The translations under genes were made by a program, and so were the position numbers. The notes under the pieces were generated by a model, which was not told where the DNA came from, ran no database searches, and worked only from the letters and a program-made list of their open reading frames with translations. From contig JAFDYU010000003.1 of NCBI GenBank assembly GCA_018267285.1, positions 1-64,000 on the forward strand: a stretch of DNA of 64,000 bases, written 5' to 3'. This document shows positions 52,702 to 62,682 of the stretch, one piece after another. Within the stretch, counting starts at the first letter, position 1; each line of letters opens with the position of its first letter. The stretch comes from Bacteroidota bacterium (GTDB lineage Bacteria > Bacteroidota > Bacteroidia > Cytophagales > Cyclobacteriaceae).

Positions 52702-55700
52702 TTATAGCTTAAGTTTCTTGCCGTACTTTCTGTGCATGGCGAAACCGTGAACCGCCTTCTTTAATAGTTCATAATACAAGGCAACATAAAGCAGTGAAGT
52801 CATGATCCATATCATCGAAAGATTGAAGTATAGCGTATCAATTTTTTGACCGGCAAAATATTTTACCGGGATATAAAAATTATCTCGGAAGTCGAACAAA
52901 TGCTCGGGCCTGTGCTCATTAAAATAAATCGGGTAAATCTTTTGTACCAGCTCTCCCTCCCATTCCACAATGCGCACCGGGTTTTGTGTATTTTCCACCA
53001 TCGTTGTAACTGCCTCGTTTTGATATTTTGCTTTCAACTTTTCAATGGCTACTTTCTTTGCCTCATCATCCGTGAGGCTTGTCATTAGTTTTTCGCGTTC
53101 AACTTGTACATTCTGACTCCTCGTGCTATAAAACTCTCTTAACGCCTTTAAAAAATGGTTGGCTGTTAGGTATGTTGCAGAATCAAATTTCCCTACTTGA
53201 AGGTTATTCAGGTCTGGCATATTTTTACCTACAATGGTTGTTTCGTGAGTAAGTTCGTTTCTGAGTAAATCCAAATATCGTTTTACTTTGTTATTGGGTT
53301 GATCATTGTTCCAATTAAGAGGATTATTTATAACATAAGACAGGCGCGACTCAAGCTCGGGCAAATAATAGTTGCGTTTATAATCAGCAATGGCGCGCTT
53401 TTGATCCAGTGTATAGAATTTTTTCTCCAACGGGTTATCTTTAAATTGTGTAACCATGTATGCTTCAAATGCCCAACGTGAAGCCATCATTTCCCCTAAC
53501 ATAGGAATACCGTTTGGTGTACCCACTTTAGGATTGAACTTATCAAAACTGATAACCACACCGCTTAACAACAGTTGTGGTATAATCAGTATCGGAATTA
53601 AAATGTAGATAGTAACTGCCGAATCAAAAGCAGATGAAATATTCAACCCCAACATATTCGCAAAGCAGGAGCAAGAGAACAATATTAGCCAATAGCGCAA
53701 CTCACTGAATGGAATTTGAAGCAGTGCGTTTCCTACTAAAATAAAGGTGACTGTCTGTATTGCTGAAAGCACAAAAAGGATAACTATTTTAGAAGCAAAG
53801 TAGCTGCTTCTGCTTAAGTGGAGGAATCTCTCACGCTTTAATATTTTTCGGTCTCTAAAAATTTCTTCAGCACTAACAATCAACCCAACAAACAGAGCTA
53901 CCACAATACTCATAAAAAAATACACCGGTATGTTGGCATTATCGTAAAAGGTATAATGAGGATTTTCCACGCCAACGGCATCGTAGTATTTTACAAAGTA
54001 GCCGATGAATAAAGCCAGCAAGGGTGTGAGCAACAGGTTAACGATAATATATTGCGTGTTGGCAAGCTTTGACCGAACGTCTCTTCGGGTGAATACATTG
54101 AGTTGCTTAAACCAGTTGGGTATCTTTTGTACGGTGGGCAATGCTTCGGTTATCTCTTCGATCTTGGGTATTTTTATTTTTTGTTTAAAATATTGATACC
54201 ATTGCCCGGGTGAAACTTTGCGTGTGTGTGTAAAACGCCCGTATTCGTTTACAACACGGGTTTCAATTATATTAAAGATTTGTTCGGGGTTAATATTTCC
54301 ACACTCGGGACAGGCGCCCGGAGTTTTGTTGGCTGCATTAATGATCTGTTGAAAATAATTTACCGACTCGGTAGGGTTACCGTAGTAAATTTGAAAGCCA
54401 CCCACATCAAGGATCAGCAGCGTGTCGAACATTTTAAAAATATCGGACGAAGGCTGGTGAATCACTACAAAAATCATTTTGCCGCGCAAGGTCAATTCTT
54501 TCAGCAGATCCATAATGTTCTCAGAATCGCGTGAAGACAGCCCCGAGGTTGGTTCATCAACAAAAAGAATGGTAGGTTCGCGCAACAACTCCAGACCAAT
54601 ATTTAAACGTTTGCGTTGCCCTCCGCTAATCGTTTTTTCAAGTGGAGAACCTACTTTCAGGTTCTTTATTTCAGTAAGGCCAATATTGGCAATTACTTTT
54701 TCTACGGTATGAACAATTTCCGGATGTGTATAGTGGCCAAAACAAAGACGTGCTGCATAATATAAATTTTCATAAACCGTAAGGTCTTCCATAAGAAGAT
54801 CGTCTTGCGGGATGTAACCAATTACGCCTTCAATTTTTTCCGGCTGATCGTGAACATTTATGCCGTTTACCAGTACGCGGCCACTCGATGGCCGTTCAGA
54901 ACCATTTAATACACTCAGTAGCGTAGATTTCCCAGAGCCGCTCCCACCCATCACTCCAATAAGCTTCCCTCCGGTTTCTGCCAAGCTCACATTTTGCAAA
55001 CCAGCACGCCCGCTTTTGAAGTGGTAAAAAACGTGGTCTGCATCAAAACTTATTTTAACATTGCTTTCTTCCTGCAAAAATTTTCCTACTACATCGCTGT
55101 AGTAGATCGGCTCAATCTTTGCACCTCTGATTGTGCTGCCCGTAGGGAATACATCTACTCTTCTTGATTTTAGTGAAAGACTGTTTAGGTAAAGGGGAGT
55201 GATTCCTAAATATTTAATAAAGTAGGTTTCGATATCCGCCAAACGTAAAATGGCAATCATCCCCGAAAGGTTTTTTGCCATGAGATGTGGGCCAACGTGG
55301 CCCTGCACATTGGGGCTCTCGTCAATGATTAAAATATTTTTTGCGTCCAACTCTTCGGCATCGTGCCCAAGTACAAATGCGCGCATCGCACGGAAATCTT
55401 TTGCTGGGATTTTTAATGCTTCTCCAATGTAAAAGATTAAGTTGCTCTGGCGTTCGGAAAGGTCATCGCCAACAAACACGAGTTCAACAATTTTAATTAC
55501 CAGCACTGCTTTTTGCTGCATGGTAAGAGCCTGGTTTACTTTCCGAGCTATTTGAATGATCTGCGCCCAGTCGTCAACAAATTCCTGAGTGGCTTCATCA
55601 ACGTTGGAGAGATTTGCGTGAGAAGGCTTGTTGGCTTTGCAGAAATCATCGAACAAGGATAGGTAGTACCGAACACCGTCCTGGTTTAAGTGTAAAGACA

Positions 55701-55797
55701 AAAATTCTTTAATGATCGAACGCTCTTCGTCAGTAATCCTTTCTTTTGCAACGATTGCAAAAAACTGGATGATAGCTTTTAAAAGTTCTTCGCTCAT
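52702..55797 (-). CDS. ABCG-type ABC transporter with TerB-like N-terminal domain
   Basis: 1031 residues from ATG at 55797. Residues 1-150 are helical and resemble a TerB-like domain (ERITDEERSIIKEFLS; ELVFVGDDLSERQSNLIFYI). A beta-rich stretch of unknown kind (155-265) follows. The ABC domain has Walker A GGSGSGKST 284-292, Q-loop IGYIPQDDLLMEDLTV, signature ISGGQRKR 390-397, Walker B ILFVDEPTSGLSS 410-422 and H-loop VIHQPS. A short Cys pair CPECGN is at 496-501. Membrane helices of the ABC2 type lie at about 585-605, 625-650, 690-790, and one more near the C-terminus (1000-1020), with a large soluble part in between. The ABCG layout (ATPase before permease) is common in Bacteroidota; substrate unknown. 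Confidence 0.85.
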   Translation of the reverse strand: MSEELLKAIIQFFAIVAKERITDEERSIIKEFLSLHLNQDGVRYYLSLFDDFCKANKPSHANLSNVDEATQEFVDDWAQIIQIARKVNQALTMQQKAVLVIKIVELVFVGDDLSERQSNLIFYIGEALKIPAKDFRAMRAFVLGHDAEELDAKNILIIDESPNVQGHVGPHLMAKNLSGMIAILRLADIETYFIKYLGITPLYLNSLSLKSRRVDVFPTGSTIRGAKIEPIYYSDVVGKFLQEESNVKISFDADHVFYHFKSGRAGLQNVSLAETGGKLIGVMGGSGSGKSTLLSVLNGSERPSSGRVLVNGINVHDQPEKIEGVIGYIPQDDLLMEDLTVYENLYYAARLCFGHYTHPEIVHTVEKVIANIGLTEIKNLKVGSPLEKTISGGQRKRLNIGLELLREPTILFVDEPTSGLSSRDSENIMDLLKELTLRGKMIFVVIHQPSSDIFKMFDTLLILDVGGFQIYYGNPTESVNYFQQIINAANKTPGACPECGNINPEQIFNIIETRVVNEYGRFTHTRKVSPGQWYQYFKQKIKIPKIEEITEALPTVQKIPNWFKQLNVFTRRDVRSKLANTQYIIVNLLLTPLLALFIGYFVKYYDAVGVENPHYTFYDNANIPVYFFMSIVVALFVGLIVSAEEIFRDRKILKRERFLHLSRSSYFASKIVILFVLSAIQTVTFILVGNALLQIPFSELRYWLILFSCSCFANMLGLNISSAFDSAVTIYILIPILIIPQLLLSGVVISFDKFNPKVGTPNGIPMLGEMMASRWAFEAYMVTQFKDNPLEKKFYTLDQKRAIADYKRNYYLPELESRLSYVINNPLNWNNDQPNNKVKRYLDLLRNELTHETTIVGKNMPDLNNLQVGKFDSATYLTANHFLKALREFYSTRSQNVQVEREKLMTSLTDDEAKKVAIEKLKAKYQNEAVTTMVENTQNPVRIVEWEGELVQKIYPIYFNEHRPEHLFDFRDNFYIPVKYFAGQKIDTLYFNLSMIWIMTSLLYVALYYELLKKAVHGFAMHRKYGKKLKL

Positions 55798-55840
55798 TTA
55801 TATCAGTCCCTCATCAATCAAAAAAAGATAACTGAGTGAA

Positions 55841-56245
55841 TTAATGTTCTTTTTCGCCATCAAGAGAAAGAATATAGCGGGCCATTTTTTCGGCATCGGG
55901 TTTAGCTATGTCGGGGTGAGGTGTCATACTAATCTGCCCCCAGACCCCAGACCCGCCTTTTGCAATTTTTTCGGCCAGGTAATTTACATTGGCCACCGTA
56001 AACTCATATTTCTTGGCAACATCCAAATGGGGTGGCCCAATGATTTTATTTATTTTATGATGACACGTGTTGCAATCGCTTGACTTAACCAACGATTCAC
56101 CAATAGCCACAACATCTCCCGGTTGAGCCGTAGCCTCCTCTTTAGGGTCACCGTAGTCTTCACTCTTAACTTCTTTTTTTGTGCTGCAAAAAGTAGCACT
56201 TACGAGGATAGCCGATAAACTCGCAAAAAACATTATTTTTTTCAT
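55841..56245 (-). CDS. Small c-type cytochrome lipoprotein
   Basis: 134 residues from the ATG at 56245 (MKKIMFFASLSAILVSATFC); starts three codons earlier are possible but the signal favours this one. Lipoprotein Cys in SATFC. Haem motif CNTCH in SSDCNTCHHKINKIIGPPH, and the distal Met in QISMTPHPDIA, fit a class I monohaem cytochrome c. Electron carrier at the periplasmic membrane face. It follows the sugar-isomerase-like gene by 14 bases or fewer, an arrangement common in Bacteroidota carbohydrate-oxidation loci. Confidence 0.88.
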   Translation of the reverse strand: MKKIMFFASLSAILVSATFCSTKKEVKSEDYGDPKEEATAQPGDVVAIGESLVKSSDCNTCHHKINKIIGPPHLDVAKKYEFTVANVNYLAEKIAKGGSGVWGQISMTPHPDIAKPDAEKMARYILSLDGEKEH

Positions 56246-56259
56246 AGACATCACAATTG

Positions 56260-57312
56260 TTAAATTCCAAGTATTTTTTTATTCAATTTCGGGTCCTTGC
56301 CGGTGGAAGCAAAATCATCAAATGCTTTATCGGTAACCCGAATCATGTACTCCTTAATTCTTTCAGCACCTTCTTTTGCACCTTGCTCGGGGTGTTTTAG
56401 GCAACACTCCCACTCTAACACGGCCCAGCCGTCATAATTATATTGAGCAAGTTTTGAAAAAATAGATCTAAAATCTACTTGACCATCGCCAACCGATCTA
56501 AATCTTCCGGGGCGGTTGATCCAATCCTGATAGCCTCCGTACACACCACTTTTTCCGGTTGGATTAAATTCGGCATCCTTCACATGAAACATTTTTATGA
56601 ACTCGTGATAGTGATCAATGTATTGCAAATAATCCAACTGTTGCAACACAAAATGGCTGGGATCATAAAGCATGTTCGCGCGAGAATGCTTTCCAGTTGC
56701 TTCCCAAAATCTTTCAAACGTTATTCCGTCATGCAAGTCTTCTCCGGGGTGTATCTCGTAGCATAGATCAATACCATTCTTGTCGAAGGCATTTAAAATC
56801 GGAAGCCAGCGTTTGGCCAACTCGCTGAATCCGTCTTGAACCAGACCCGCAGGACGTTGTGGCCACGGATAAAAAGTATGCCACATGAGTGCACCCGAAA
56901 AAGTTGCGTGGGCAGTAAGTCCTAAATTTCTACTTGCTTTGGCGGCAAGTTTTAATTGGTTTACAGCCCAGGCTGTTCGTTCCTTGGGCTTGCCGCGAAG
57001 TGCATTGGGTGCAAATGAATCGAACATTGCATCGTATGCCGGATGAACGGCAACCAGTTGCCCTTGCAAATGGGTAGACAGTTCTGTGATTTCAAGCCCA
57101 CACGACTCAACCGTTCCTTTTATTTCCTCAGAATATTCTTTGCTCGCGGCAGCTTTCTCCAAGTCAAACACACGAGTGTCCCATGTTGGAATTTGAACAC
57201 CCACAAAACCCAACGATGAGGCCCACTTGCAAATGGATTTCAAGTTATCATACGGAGGTTCGTCTCCGAGAAACTGAGCCAGGAAAATTGCGGGGCCTTT
57301 AATGTTCTTCAT
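56260..57312 (-). CDS. Sugar phosphate isomerase/epimerase (xylose isomerase-like TIM barrel)
   Basis: 350 residues from the ATG at 57312 (MKNIKGPAIFLAQFLGDE); a GTG two codons upstream is less likely. AP-endonuclease-2/xylose-isomerase barrel features: SLGFVGVQIPTWDTRVFDLE, LCYEIHPGEDLHDG with a Glu-x-His metal ligand, MLYDPSHFVLQQLDYL with Asp and His, FHVKDAEFNP, and WAVLEWECC with the last Glu. These form one divalent-metal site. Members isomerise or epimerise sugars or related keto acids; the substrate is unknown. Cytoplasmic, no signal peptide. Cotranscribed with the cytochrome gene. Confidence 0.88.
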   Translation of the reverse strand: MKNIKGPAIFLAQFLGDEPPYDNLKSICKWASSLGFVGVQIPTWDTRVFDLEKAAASKEYSEEIKGTVESCGLEITELSTHLQGQLVAVHPAYDAMFDSFAPNALRGKPKERTAWAVNQLKLAAKASRNLGLTAHATFSGALMWHTFYPWPQRPAGLVQDGFSELAKRWLPILNAFDKNGIDLCYEIHPGEDLHDGITFERFWEATGKHSRANMLYDPSHFVLQQLDYLQYIDHYHEFIKMFHVKDAEFNPTGKSGVYGGYQDWINRPGRFRSVGDGQVDFRSIFSKLAQYNYDGWAVLEWECCLKHPEQGAKEGAERIKEYMIRVTDKAFDDFASTGKDPKLNKKILGI

Positions 57313-57366
57313 TGGCACAAATTACCACCAAAAAACGGACAGGCAAAAAAAATGTGATGAATGATA

Positions 57367-58443
57367 TTAGTCTACCCAGTCGGCAACAAACAAATTTGTA
57401 TTACGCGTTCCACCGTTATTTCTGTTTGACGAAAAGATAAGTTTCTTGCCATCCGGTGAAAACATTGGGAAAGAATCGAAAACTTTATCGAATGTGATTT
57501 GTTCCAGATTCGACCCGTCTTCGTTTACCATAAAAAGGTTAAACTCAAAACCCCGTTTACCTTTGTGATTGGAACTGAAAATGATTTTAGTGCCGGCATG
57601 GTTATAGAATGGCGCCCAGTTGGCTTTGCCTAAACTGGTAACTTGTTTTAAGTCCGTCCCATCCACATTACAAGTAAAGATTTCCATGGCGGTAGGTGCA
57701 ACCAATCCCTGTTTTAAATAATCGAGGTATTCTTTTTTTTCTTGATCAGTTTTAAATCGGGAGGCGCGAAACACAATTTTCTTACCATTGGGAGAAAAGA
57801 ATGCTCCGCCATCGTAGCCGATTTCGTTGGTAATTTGTTTTACTTTTTTTCCATCAATGTCCATCACATATAAATCAAGATCGCCATTGCGGGTTGACGT
57901 AAAAACAATTTTATCTCCGATAGGAGAAACGGTAGCCTCTGCATCGTAACCGGGTGTGCGGGTAAGCTGTTTAATTATTTTTCCATTTTTATCAGCCACA
58001 AAAATATCGTAGCTCTCGTAGATAGGCCACAAGTATTTTCCTCCGGGGGTGTGTTCCACATCTTTGGGGCAGTCTTTTCCTCCCAAGTGGGTTGAGGCAT
58101 ATAAGATGGAGTTACCATCGGGCATAAAAAAAGCGCATGTGGTTCGCCCCATGCCGGTGCTGATGAGTTTCGGTTTTTTGCCCGACTTCAAATCCATTCC
58201 GGCTATTGGCATATAAAAAATCTGATCGCAATTGCAGTCCCAATTTTTATTATTGGATTGGAAAGAAATGTTTTTTCCATCGAAACTCCAGTACGCTTCT
58301 GCATTATCGGCACCAAACGTAAGTTGGCGCACGTTCTTAAAATGTTTTTCTCTGGAATAATGGATCGTGTCTGAAGGTTTAGGTTGAGCGCAGAGTTGAT
58401 TTTGAACAAGCAATAGCAATGCTGATAGAAATAGGTTTTTCAT
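57367..58443 (-). CDS. Exported PD40 (TolB-like) propeller protein
   Basis: 358 residues from ATG at 58443. Signal peptide 1-19 (MKNLFLSALLLLVQNQLCA). The rest is six PD40 blades, each with a [SF]-P-[DN]-G-K-x-[IL]-x-F core followed by S-x-[RN] (GDKIVFTSTRNGDLDLYVMD; NGKKIVFRASR; DGKKLIFSSNRNNGG). No OmpA or peptidase domain. Periplasmic or secreted protein of unknown role; related to the propeller of TolB but without its N-terminal domain. Alone between fadD and the isomerase gene. Confidence 0.85.
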   Translation of the reverse strand: MKNLFLSALLLLVQNQLCAQPKPSDTIHYSREKHFKNVRQLTFGADNAEAYWSFDGKNISFQSNNKNWDCNCDQIFYMPIAGMDLKSGKKPKLISTGMGRTTCAFFMPDGNSILYASTHLGGKDCPKDVEHTPGGKYLWPIYESYDIFVADKNGKIIKQLTRTPGYDAEATVSPIGDKIVFTSTRNGDLDLYVMDIDGKKVKQITNEIGYDGGAFFSPNGKKIVFRASRFKTDQEKKEYLDYLKQGLVAPTAMEIFTCNVDGTDLKQVTSLGKANWAPFYNHAGTKIIFSSNHKGKRGFEFNLFMVNEDGSNLEQITFDKVFDSFPMFSPDGKKLIFSSNRNNGGTRNTNLFVADWVD

Positions 58444-58476
58444 TTTATACTAATGTTGAGTAAATTATTTTGACGA

Positions 58477-60153
58477 TTAACTGGCTTTGGACTCTTCTTC
58501 TTTCAGTGCCCTGCGAAGGATTTTACCTACATTGGTTTTGGGTAACTCTTTTCTAAATACAAAATACTTAGGCACTTTGTAGTTGGTAAGGTTCTCGTGG
58601 CAAAACTTTCGAAGTTCTTCTTCGGAGAGGCTTTGGTCTTTTTTAACCACAAAAACTTTTATCACCTCGCCCGATTTGGCATCGGGCACGCCTATGGCCG
58701 CAACTTCCAATACCTTAGAGTTCGATGCAATTACATTTTCAATTTCATTTGGAAATACATTGAACCCGGAAACTTTGATCATATCTTTCTTCCTGTCAAC
58801 TATTTTAAAATAGCCGTCTTCATCCATCAGTCCAATGTCGCCTGTGCGGAACCATTCGTTGTTAAAGAAAACACCAGCATTGTCTTTTTGCCAGTAGCCA
58901 CGCATTACTTGCGGGCCTCGCGCACATATCTCGCCCGTCTCGCCTTGCGGCAATCGGTTTCCATTGTCGTCAAAAATCGCTACTTCTGTACTTGGCATGG
59001 GCAGCCCTATTGTTCCTCGTTTGTGTTTCCCATCCAACGGATTGCAGCAAAGTACGGGCGAAGTTTCGCTTAAACCATATCCTTCAACCAACGGGCTTCG
59101 GGTGATTTTTTCCCAATTGATGGCCACGGCATCTTGCACGGCCATACCCCCGCCAACCGCTCCTTTCATCTCGGAAAAATCTAACGTTTTAAAAAGCGGG
59201 TGATTGATCATACCGTTAAACAACGTGTTGACACCGAGAATAATCGAAAACTTATATTTCTTTAGCTCTTTGATGAAGCCATTCATATCACGCGGATTGG
59301 TGATCAGAACATTTTTCATCCCGCTGTGATACATCAACGTTAGGTTTACCGACAGCGCAAAAATATGATACAGTGGAAGCGCGGTGATAACAATTCCCTG
59401 ATGGCTAAAATTCATGATGGGCTTGAACCAATGAGCTATCATTTCATTGTGCGCCACCAGATTGCGATGAGAGAGCTGCGCACCTTTTGAAACTCCCGTT
59501 GTTCCGCCTGTGTATTGAAGTACGGCAAGGTCTTCTTTATTAATTACAGGTTTATCAAGTGTAAGAGCAGCTCCTTTTTTCAATGCATCTTTAAACGAGT
59601 GCGCATGAGGCAAATGGTATTTAGGCACCAATTTTTTGATGTGTTTCACAACAAAATTCACGAGCCATCCCTTAAATCCACCTACTAAATCGCCCATTTC
59701 TGTAACGATGTAGTCTTTAGCCGGAACTTTTTCTGCAATCGCCTCAAGGTTGTGCGCAAAATTGGCAACAATTATTACAGCAGAAATACCCGCATCGTTA
59801 AACTGGTGCTCCATCTCACGTGCTGTATATAGCGGGTTGGTGTTCACCACGGTTAACCCCGCCTTCAATGCCCCTATAAAGGCCACCGGAAACTGCAACA
59901 AGTTGGGCATCTGTATGGCGATACGATCTCCTTTTTTTAAACCAAGACCCTTCTGAAGATACGCTGCAAAATGAGTGGCGAGTTTATCTACTTCGGCATA
60001 CTTTAGTTTGCCTCCTAAATTTTCGAAAGCAACTAAATCACTGTGTTTGCGCGAGGATGCTTCGTACAAATCGACTAACGAATTGAACGGAAGTTGTCCG
60101 ATTTCATGCGGAATACCTGTCGGATATTTCTTAAACCATGGAAACTCATTCAT
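58477..60153 (-). CDS. fadD: Long-chain fatty acid-CoA ligase
   Basis: 558 residues from ATG at 60153. AMP-forming motif YTGGTTGVSKGAQLSHRN (about 214-231), VEGYGLSETSPVLCCNP, the segment GEICARGPQVMRGYWQ, and GWFRTGDIG-like EWFRTGDIGLMDEDG with KDMIKVSGFNVFP, ending KTNVGKILRR with the catalytic Lys. The length and PHEI N-terminus match bacterial FadD. It activates fatty acids with ATP and CoA at the inner membrane for beta-oxidation. Divergent from sufB; no adjacent beta-oxidation genes. Confidence 0.93.
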   Translation of the reverse strand: MNEFPWFKKYPTGIPHEIGQLPFNSLVDLYEASSRKHSDLVAFENLGGKLKYAEVDKLATHFAAYLQKGLGLKKGDRIAIQMPNLLQFPVAFIGALKAGLTVVNTNPLYTAREMEHQFNDAGISAVIIVANFAHNLEAIAEKVPAKDYIVTEMGDLVGGFKGWLVNFVVKHIKKLVPKYHLPHAHSFKDALKKGAALTLDKPVINKEDLAVLQYTGGTTGVSKGAQLSHRNLVAHNEMIAHWFKPIMNFSHQGIVITALPLYHIFALSVNLTLMYHSGMKNVLITNPRDMNGFIKELKKYKFSIILGVNTLFNGMINHPLFKTLDFSEMKGAVGGGMAVQDAVAINWEKITRSPLVEGYGLSETSPVLCCNPLDGKHKRGTIGLPMPSTEVAIFDDNGNRLPQGETGEICARGPQVMRGYWQKDNAGVFFNNEWFRTGDIGLMDEDGYFKIVDRKKDMIKVSGFNVFPNEIENVIASNSKVLEVAAIGVPDAKSGEVIKVFVVKKDQSLSEEELRKFCHENLTNYKVPKYFVFRKELPKTNVGKILRRALKEEESKAS

Positions 60154-60385
60154 CTCAATATATTTTTGAAATAAAATTCAAATAGGGAAAAAATTCAGGC
60201 AATAGCAATGATGCAACTTCTCTACCAATATGATTTAAACCCTGGACTTATTTCATTTTAATGTTACAAACGCTGATTATCTGCAATGCCAAACTAATTT
60301 TTTAAGATTATACGTGTCTCTGTGTTGACATGGCATATAAAATAAAATATGAGCTAATATGAACCTTCAGTATTGGATTTTGTTG

Positions 60386-60393
60386 TAATTTTG
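60386..60393 (+). promoter_or_regulatory. Candidate -7 element of the suf operon
   Basis: TAATTTTG matches TAnnTTTG and lies 38 bases before the sufB start; no TTTG is found 19-20 bases upstream. The 277-base gap between fadD and sufB (60154-60430) is AT-rich and shows no other recognisable element, including no clear IscR-like site. Confidence 0.3.
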
Positions 60394-60430
60394 AGGGTTT
60401 TATTTAAAATTAGTCTAATTTAGACGCGAA

Positions 60431-61876
60431 ATGGCGAAAGACAACCAAGTCTTAGAGGAGTTTACATCAAAAGATTATGAGCACGGATGGGCGGTGAATC
60501 TGGAAACAGAAGAATCACCCAAAGGTCTTAACGAAGAAATCATTCGGTTTATCTCATCAAAAAAACAAGAGCCACTCTGGCTGTTGGAGTGGAGACTAAA
60601 AGCCTTTCAGCACTGGCAAAAGATGGAAGAGCCGAAGTGGTCTAATGTTACGTACCCAAAAATTAATTATCAAGACATCATTTACTACTCTGCTCCAAAA
60701 CAAAAAGTTAAACCCAGTAACCTGAGCGAAGTTGACCCCGAATTAATAAAGACATTTGAAAAGCTGGGCATTTCATTAACCGAACAAAAAAGGTTAACAG
60801 GTGTTGCGGTGGATGCTGTGATAGATAGCGTTTCGGTTGCCACTACTTTTAAAGATAAGCTGAAAGAGCTTGGAATTATTTTCTGCTCCTTTAGTGAAGC
60901 GGTACGCGAGCATCCGGAACTGGTTAAAAAATATTTAGGCAGCGTTGTACCCATGAACGACAATTATTTTGCAGCTCTTAATTCGGCTGTGTTCAGCGAT
61001 GGCTCGTTCTGCTACATCCCCAAGGGTGTTCGCTGCCCCATGGAGCTTTCCACCTACTTTAGAATCAACGCAGCCAACACGGGCCAGTTTGAACGGACTT
61101 TAATTGTAGCCGATGAAAGTTCGTACGTAAGCTACTTGGAAGGATGTACAGCACCCATGCGAGATGAAAACCAGTTGCATGCAGCGGTGGTTGAACTTTA
61201 TGCCATGGATGATGCAGAGATAAAATACAGCACGGTACAAAACTGGTATCCGGGCGATAAAAACGGAAAAGGCGGCATCTATAATTTTGTAACCAAGCGC
61301 GGGCTTTGCTTTGGCGATCATTCCAAAATTTCGTGGACACAAGTAGAAACTGGTTCGGCTATCACTTGGAAATATCCATCGTGCGTGTTGAAAGGTGATT
61401 ATTCAATGGGCGAGTTTTATTCTGTGGCCGTCACCAATAATTTTCAGCAAGCCGACACCGGCACAAAGATGATCCACATTGGCAAGAACACGCGCTCGCG
61501 CATTGTGTCTAAGGGTATATCGGCCGGCAAATCGCAAAACAGCTACCGCGGGCAAGTTCGCATAATGAAGCGCGCAGTCAATTCACGAAATTTTTCTCAG
61601 TGCGATTCGCTGCTTATGGGCGACCAATGCGGGGCCCATACCTTTCCCTACATCGATGTGGAAAACAATACCTCGAAGGTGGAACACGAAGCCACAACTT
61701 CAAAAATTGGAGAAGATCAAATATTTTATTGCCTGCAACGCGGAATAGATGAAGAAGCAGCCGTGGCACTGATCGTCAACGGTTATGCCAAAGAAGTATT
61801 AAATCAATTGCCGATGGAGTTTGCCGTAGAAGCTCAAAAATTGTTGGCGCTCACGCTGGAAGGAAGTGTAGGGTAG
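60431..61876 (+). CDS. sufB: Fe-S cluster assembly protein SufB
   Basis: 481 residues from ATG at 60431. SufB marks: [66 protein letters not shown], and the C-terminal core [20 protein letters not shown] with conserved Cys and [20 protein letters not shown]. SufB is the scaffold on which the SufBC2D complex builds a [4Fe-4S] cluster in the cytoplasm. First gene of the operon; sufC follows 50 bases on. Confidence 0.97.
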   Translation: MAKDNQVLEEFTSKDYEHGWAVNLETEESPKGLNEEIIRFISSKKQEPLWLLEWRLKAFQHWQKMEEPKWSNVTYPKINYQDIIYYSAPKQKVKPSNLSEVDPELIKTFEKLGISLTEQKRLTGVAVDAVIDSVSVATTFKDKLKELGIIFCSFSEAVREHPELVKKYLGSVVPMNDNYFAALNSAVFSDGSFCYIPKGVRCPMELSTYFRINAANTGQFERTLIVADESSYVSYLEGCTAPMRDENQLHAAVVELYAMDDAEIKYSTVQNWYPGDKNGKGGIYNFVTKRGLCFGDHSKISWTQVETGSAITWKYPSCVLKGDYSMGEFYSVAVTNNFQQADTGTKMIHIGKNTRSRIVSKGISAGKSQNSYRGQVRIMKRAVNSRNFSQCDSLLMGDQCGAHTFPYIDVENNTSKVEHEATTSKIGEDQIFYCLQRGIDEEAAVALIVNGYAKEVLNQLPMEFAVEAQKLLALTLEGSVG

Positions 61877-61880
61877 TATA

Positions 61881-61926
61881 ATTATTAGTTGTTAGTTATT
61901 CGTTGTTTGTTATTAGTCGTTTGTTT
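61881..61926. repeat. Degenerate TTAGTT/CGTT/TTGTT short-repeat tract between sufB and sufC
   Basis: The 46 bases before the sufC ATG are made of imperfect repeats of TTAGTTGTTAGTTATTCGTT type, with almost no C. It looks like a microsatellite-like spacer, not coding; it carries an in-frame TTG that lengthens the sufC frame artificially. Confidence 0.5.
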
Positions 61927-62682
61927 ATGTTGATTGTAGAAAACCTTAAAGCAAGAATCGGAGAGAAAGAAATTCTCAATGGTATTAATCTGCGGGTTAA
62001 TGCGGGCGAAGTGCACGCTATTATGGGTCCCAATGGTTCCGGCAAAAGCACACTTGCCTCTGTGTTAGCAGGCCGAGAAGAATATGAAGTAACCGGAGGC
62101 CAGGTTTTGTTTGATGACAAAAATCTGCTTGACCTTGCTCCCGACATTCGTGCGTGCGAAGGAATTTTTCTTGCTTTTCAATACCCGGTTGAAATCCCCG
62201 GAGTGAGTACCGTAAACTTTATGAAAACGGCACTGAATAAAATCAGAGCGCACCGTGGTCAGCCTGCGCTCGATGCCGTAGCGTTTCTTCAGCTGATGAA
62301 AGAGAAAATGAAATTGGTGGAAATTGATCAGTCGTTGCTCAGCCGTTCGCTCAACGAAGGGTTTTCGGGTGGGGAAAAAAAACGGAATGAAATTTTCCAG
62401 ATGGCCATGATTGAACCCAAGCTTTCCATTTTGGATGAAACCGACTCCGGGCTCGATATTGACGCGCTTCGTATTGTAGCCAATGGTGTTAATAAGCTTC
62501 GAACTAAAAACAACGCAACCATTGTGGTTACTCACTACCAACGTTTATTGGAATACATTGTACCGGATTTTGTACACGTTCTGTACAAGGGAAGGATTGT
62601 GAAATCGGGCGGAAAAGAATTGGCACTTGAGCTCGAATCAAAAGGTTACGATTGGATTAAAAACGAAATGGCTACGGCTTGA
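61927..62682 (+). CDS. sufC: Fe-S cluster assembly ATPase SufC
   Basis: 251 residues from the ATG at 61927 (MLIVENLKARIGEKEIL, the family start); a TTG 8 codons upstream lies in the repeat tract and is unlikely. Walker A IMGPNGSGKST, Q-loop FQYPVEIPGVST, signature FSGGEKKRNE, Walker B LSILDETDSGLDIDAL, and VVTHYQRLL with the H-loop His. It powers cluster building on SufB-SufD. Its stop overlaps the sufD start (TGATG). Confidence 0.96.
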   Translation: MLIVENLKARIGEKEILNGINLRVNAGEVHAIMGPNGSGKSTLASVLAGREEYEVTGGQVLFDDKNLLDLAPDIRACEGIFLAFQYPVEIPGVSTVNFMKTALNKIRAHRGQPALDAVAFLQLMKEKMKLVEIDQSLLSRSLNEGFSGGEKKRNEIFQMAMIEPKLSILDETDSGLDIDALRIVANGVNKLRTKNNATIVVTHYQRLLEYIVPDFVHVLYKGRIVKSGGKELALELESKGYDWIKNEMATA

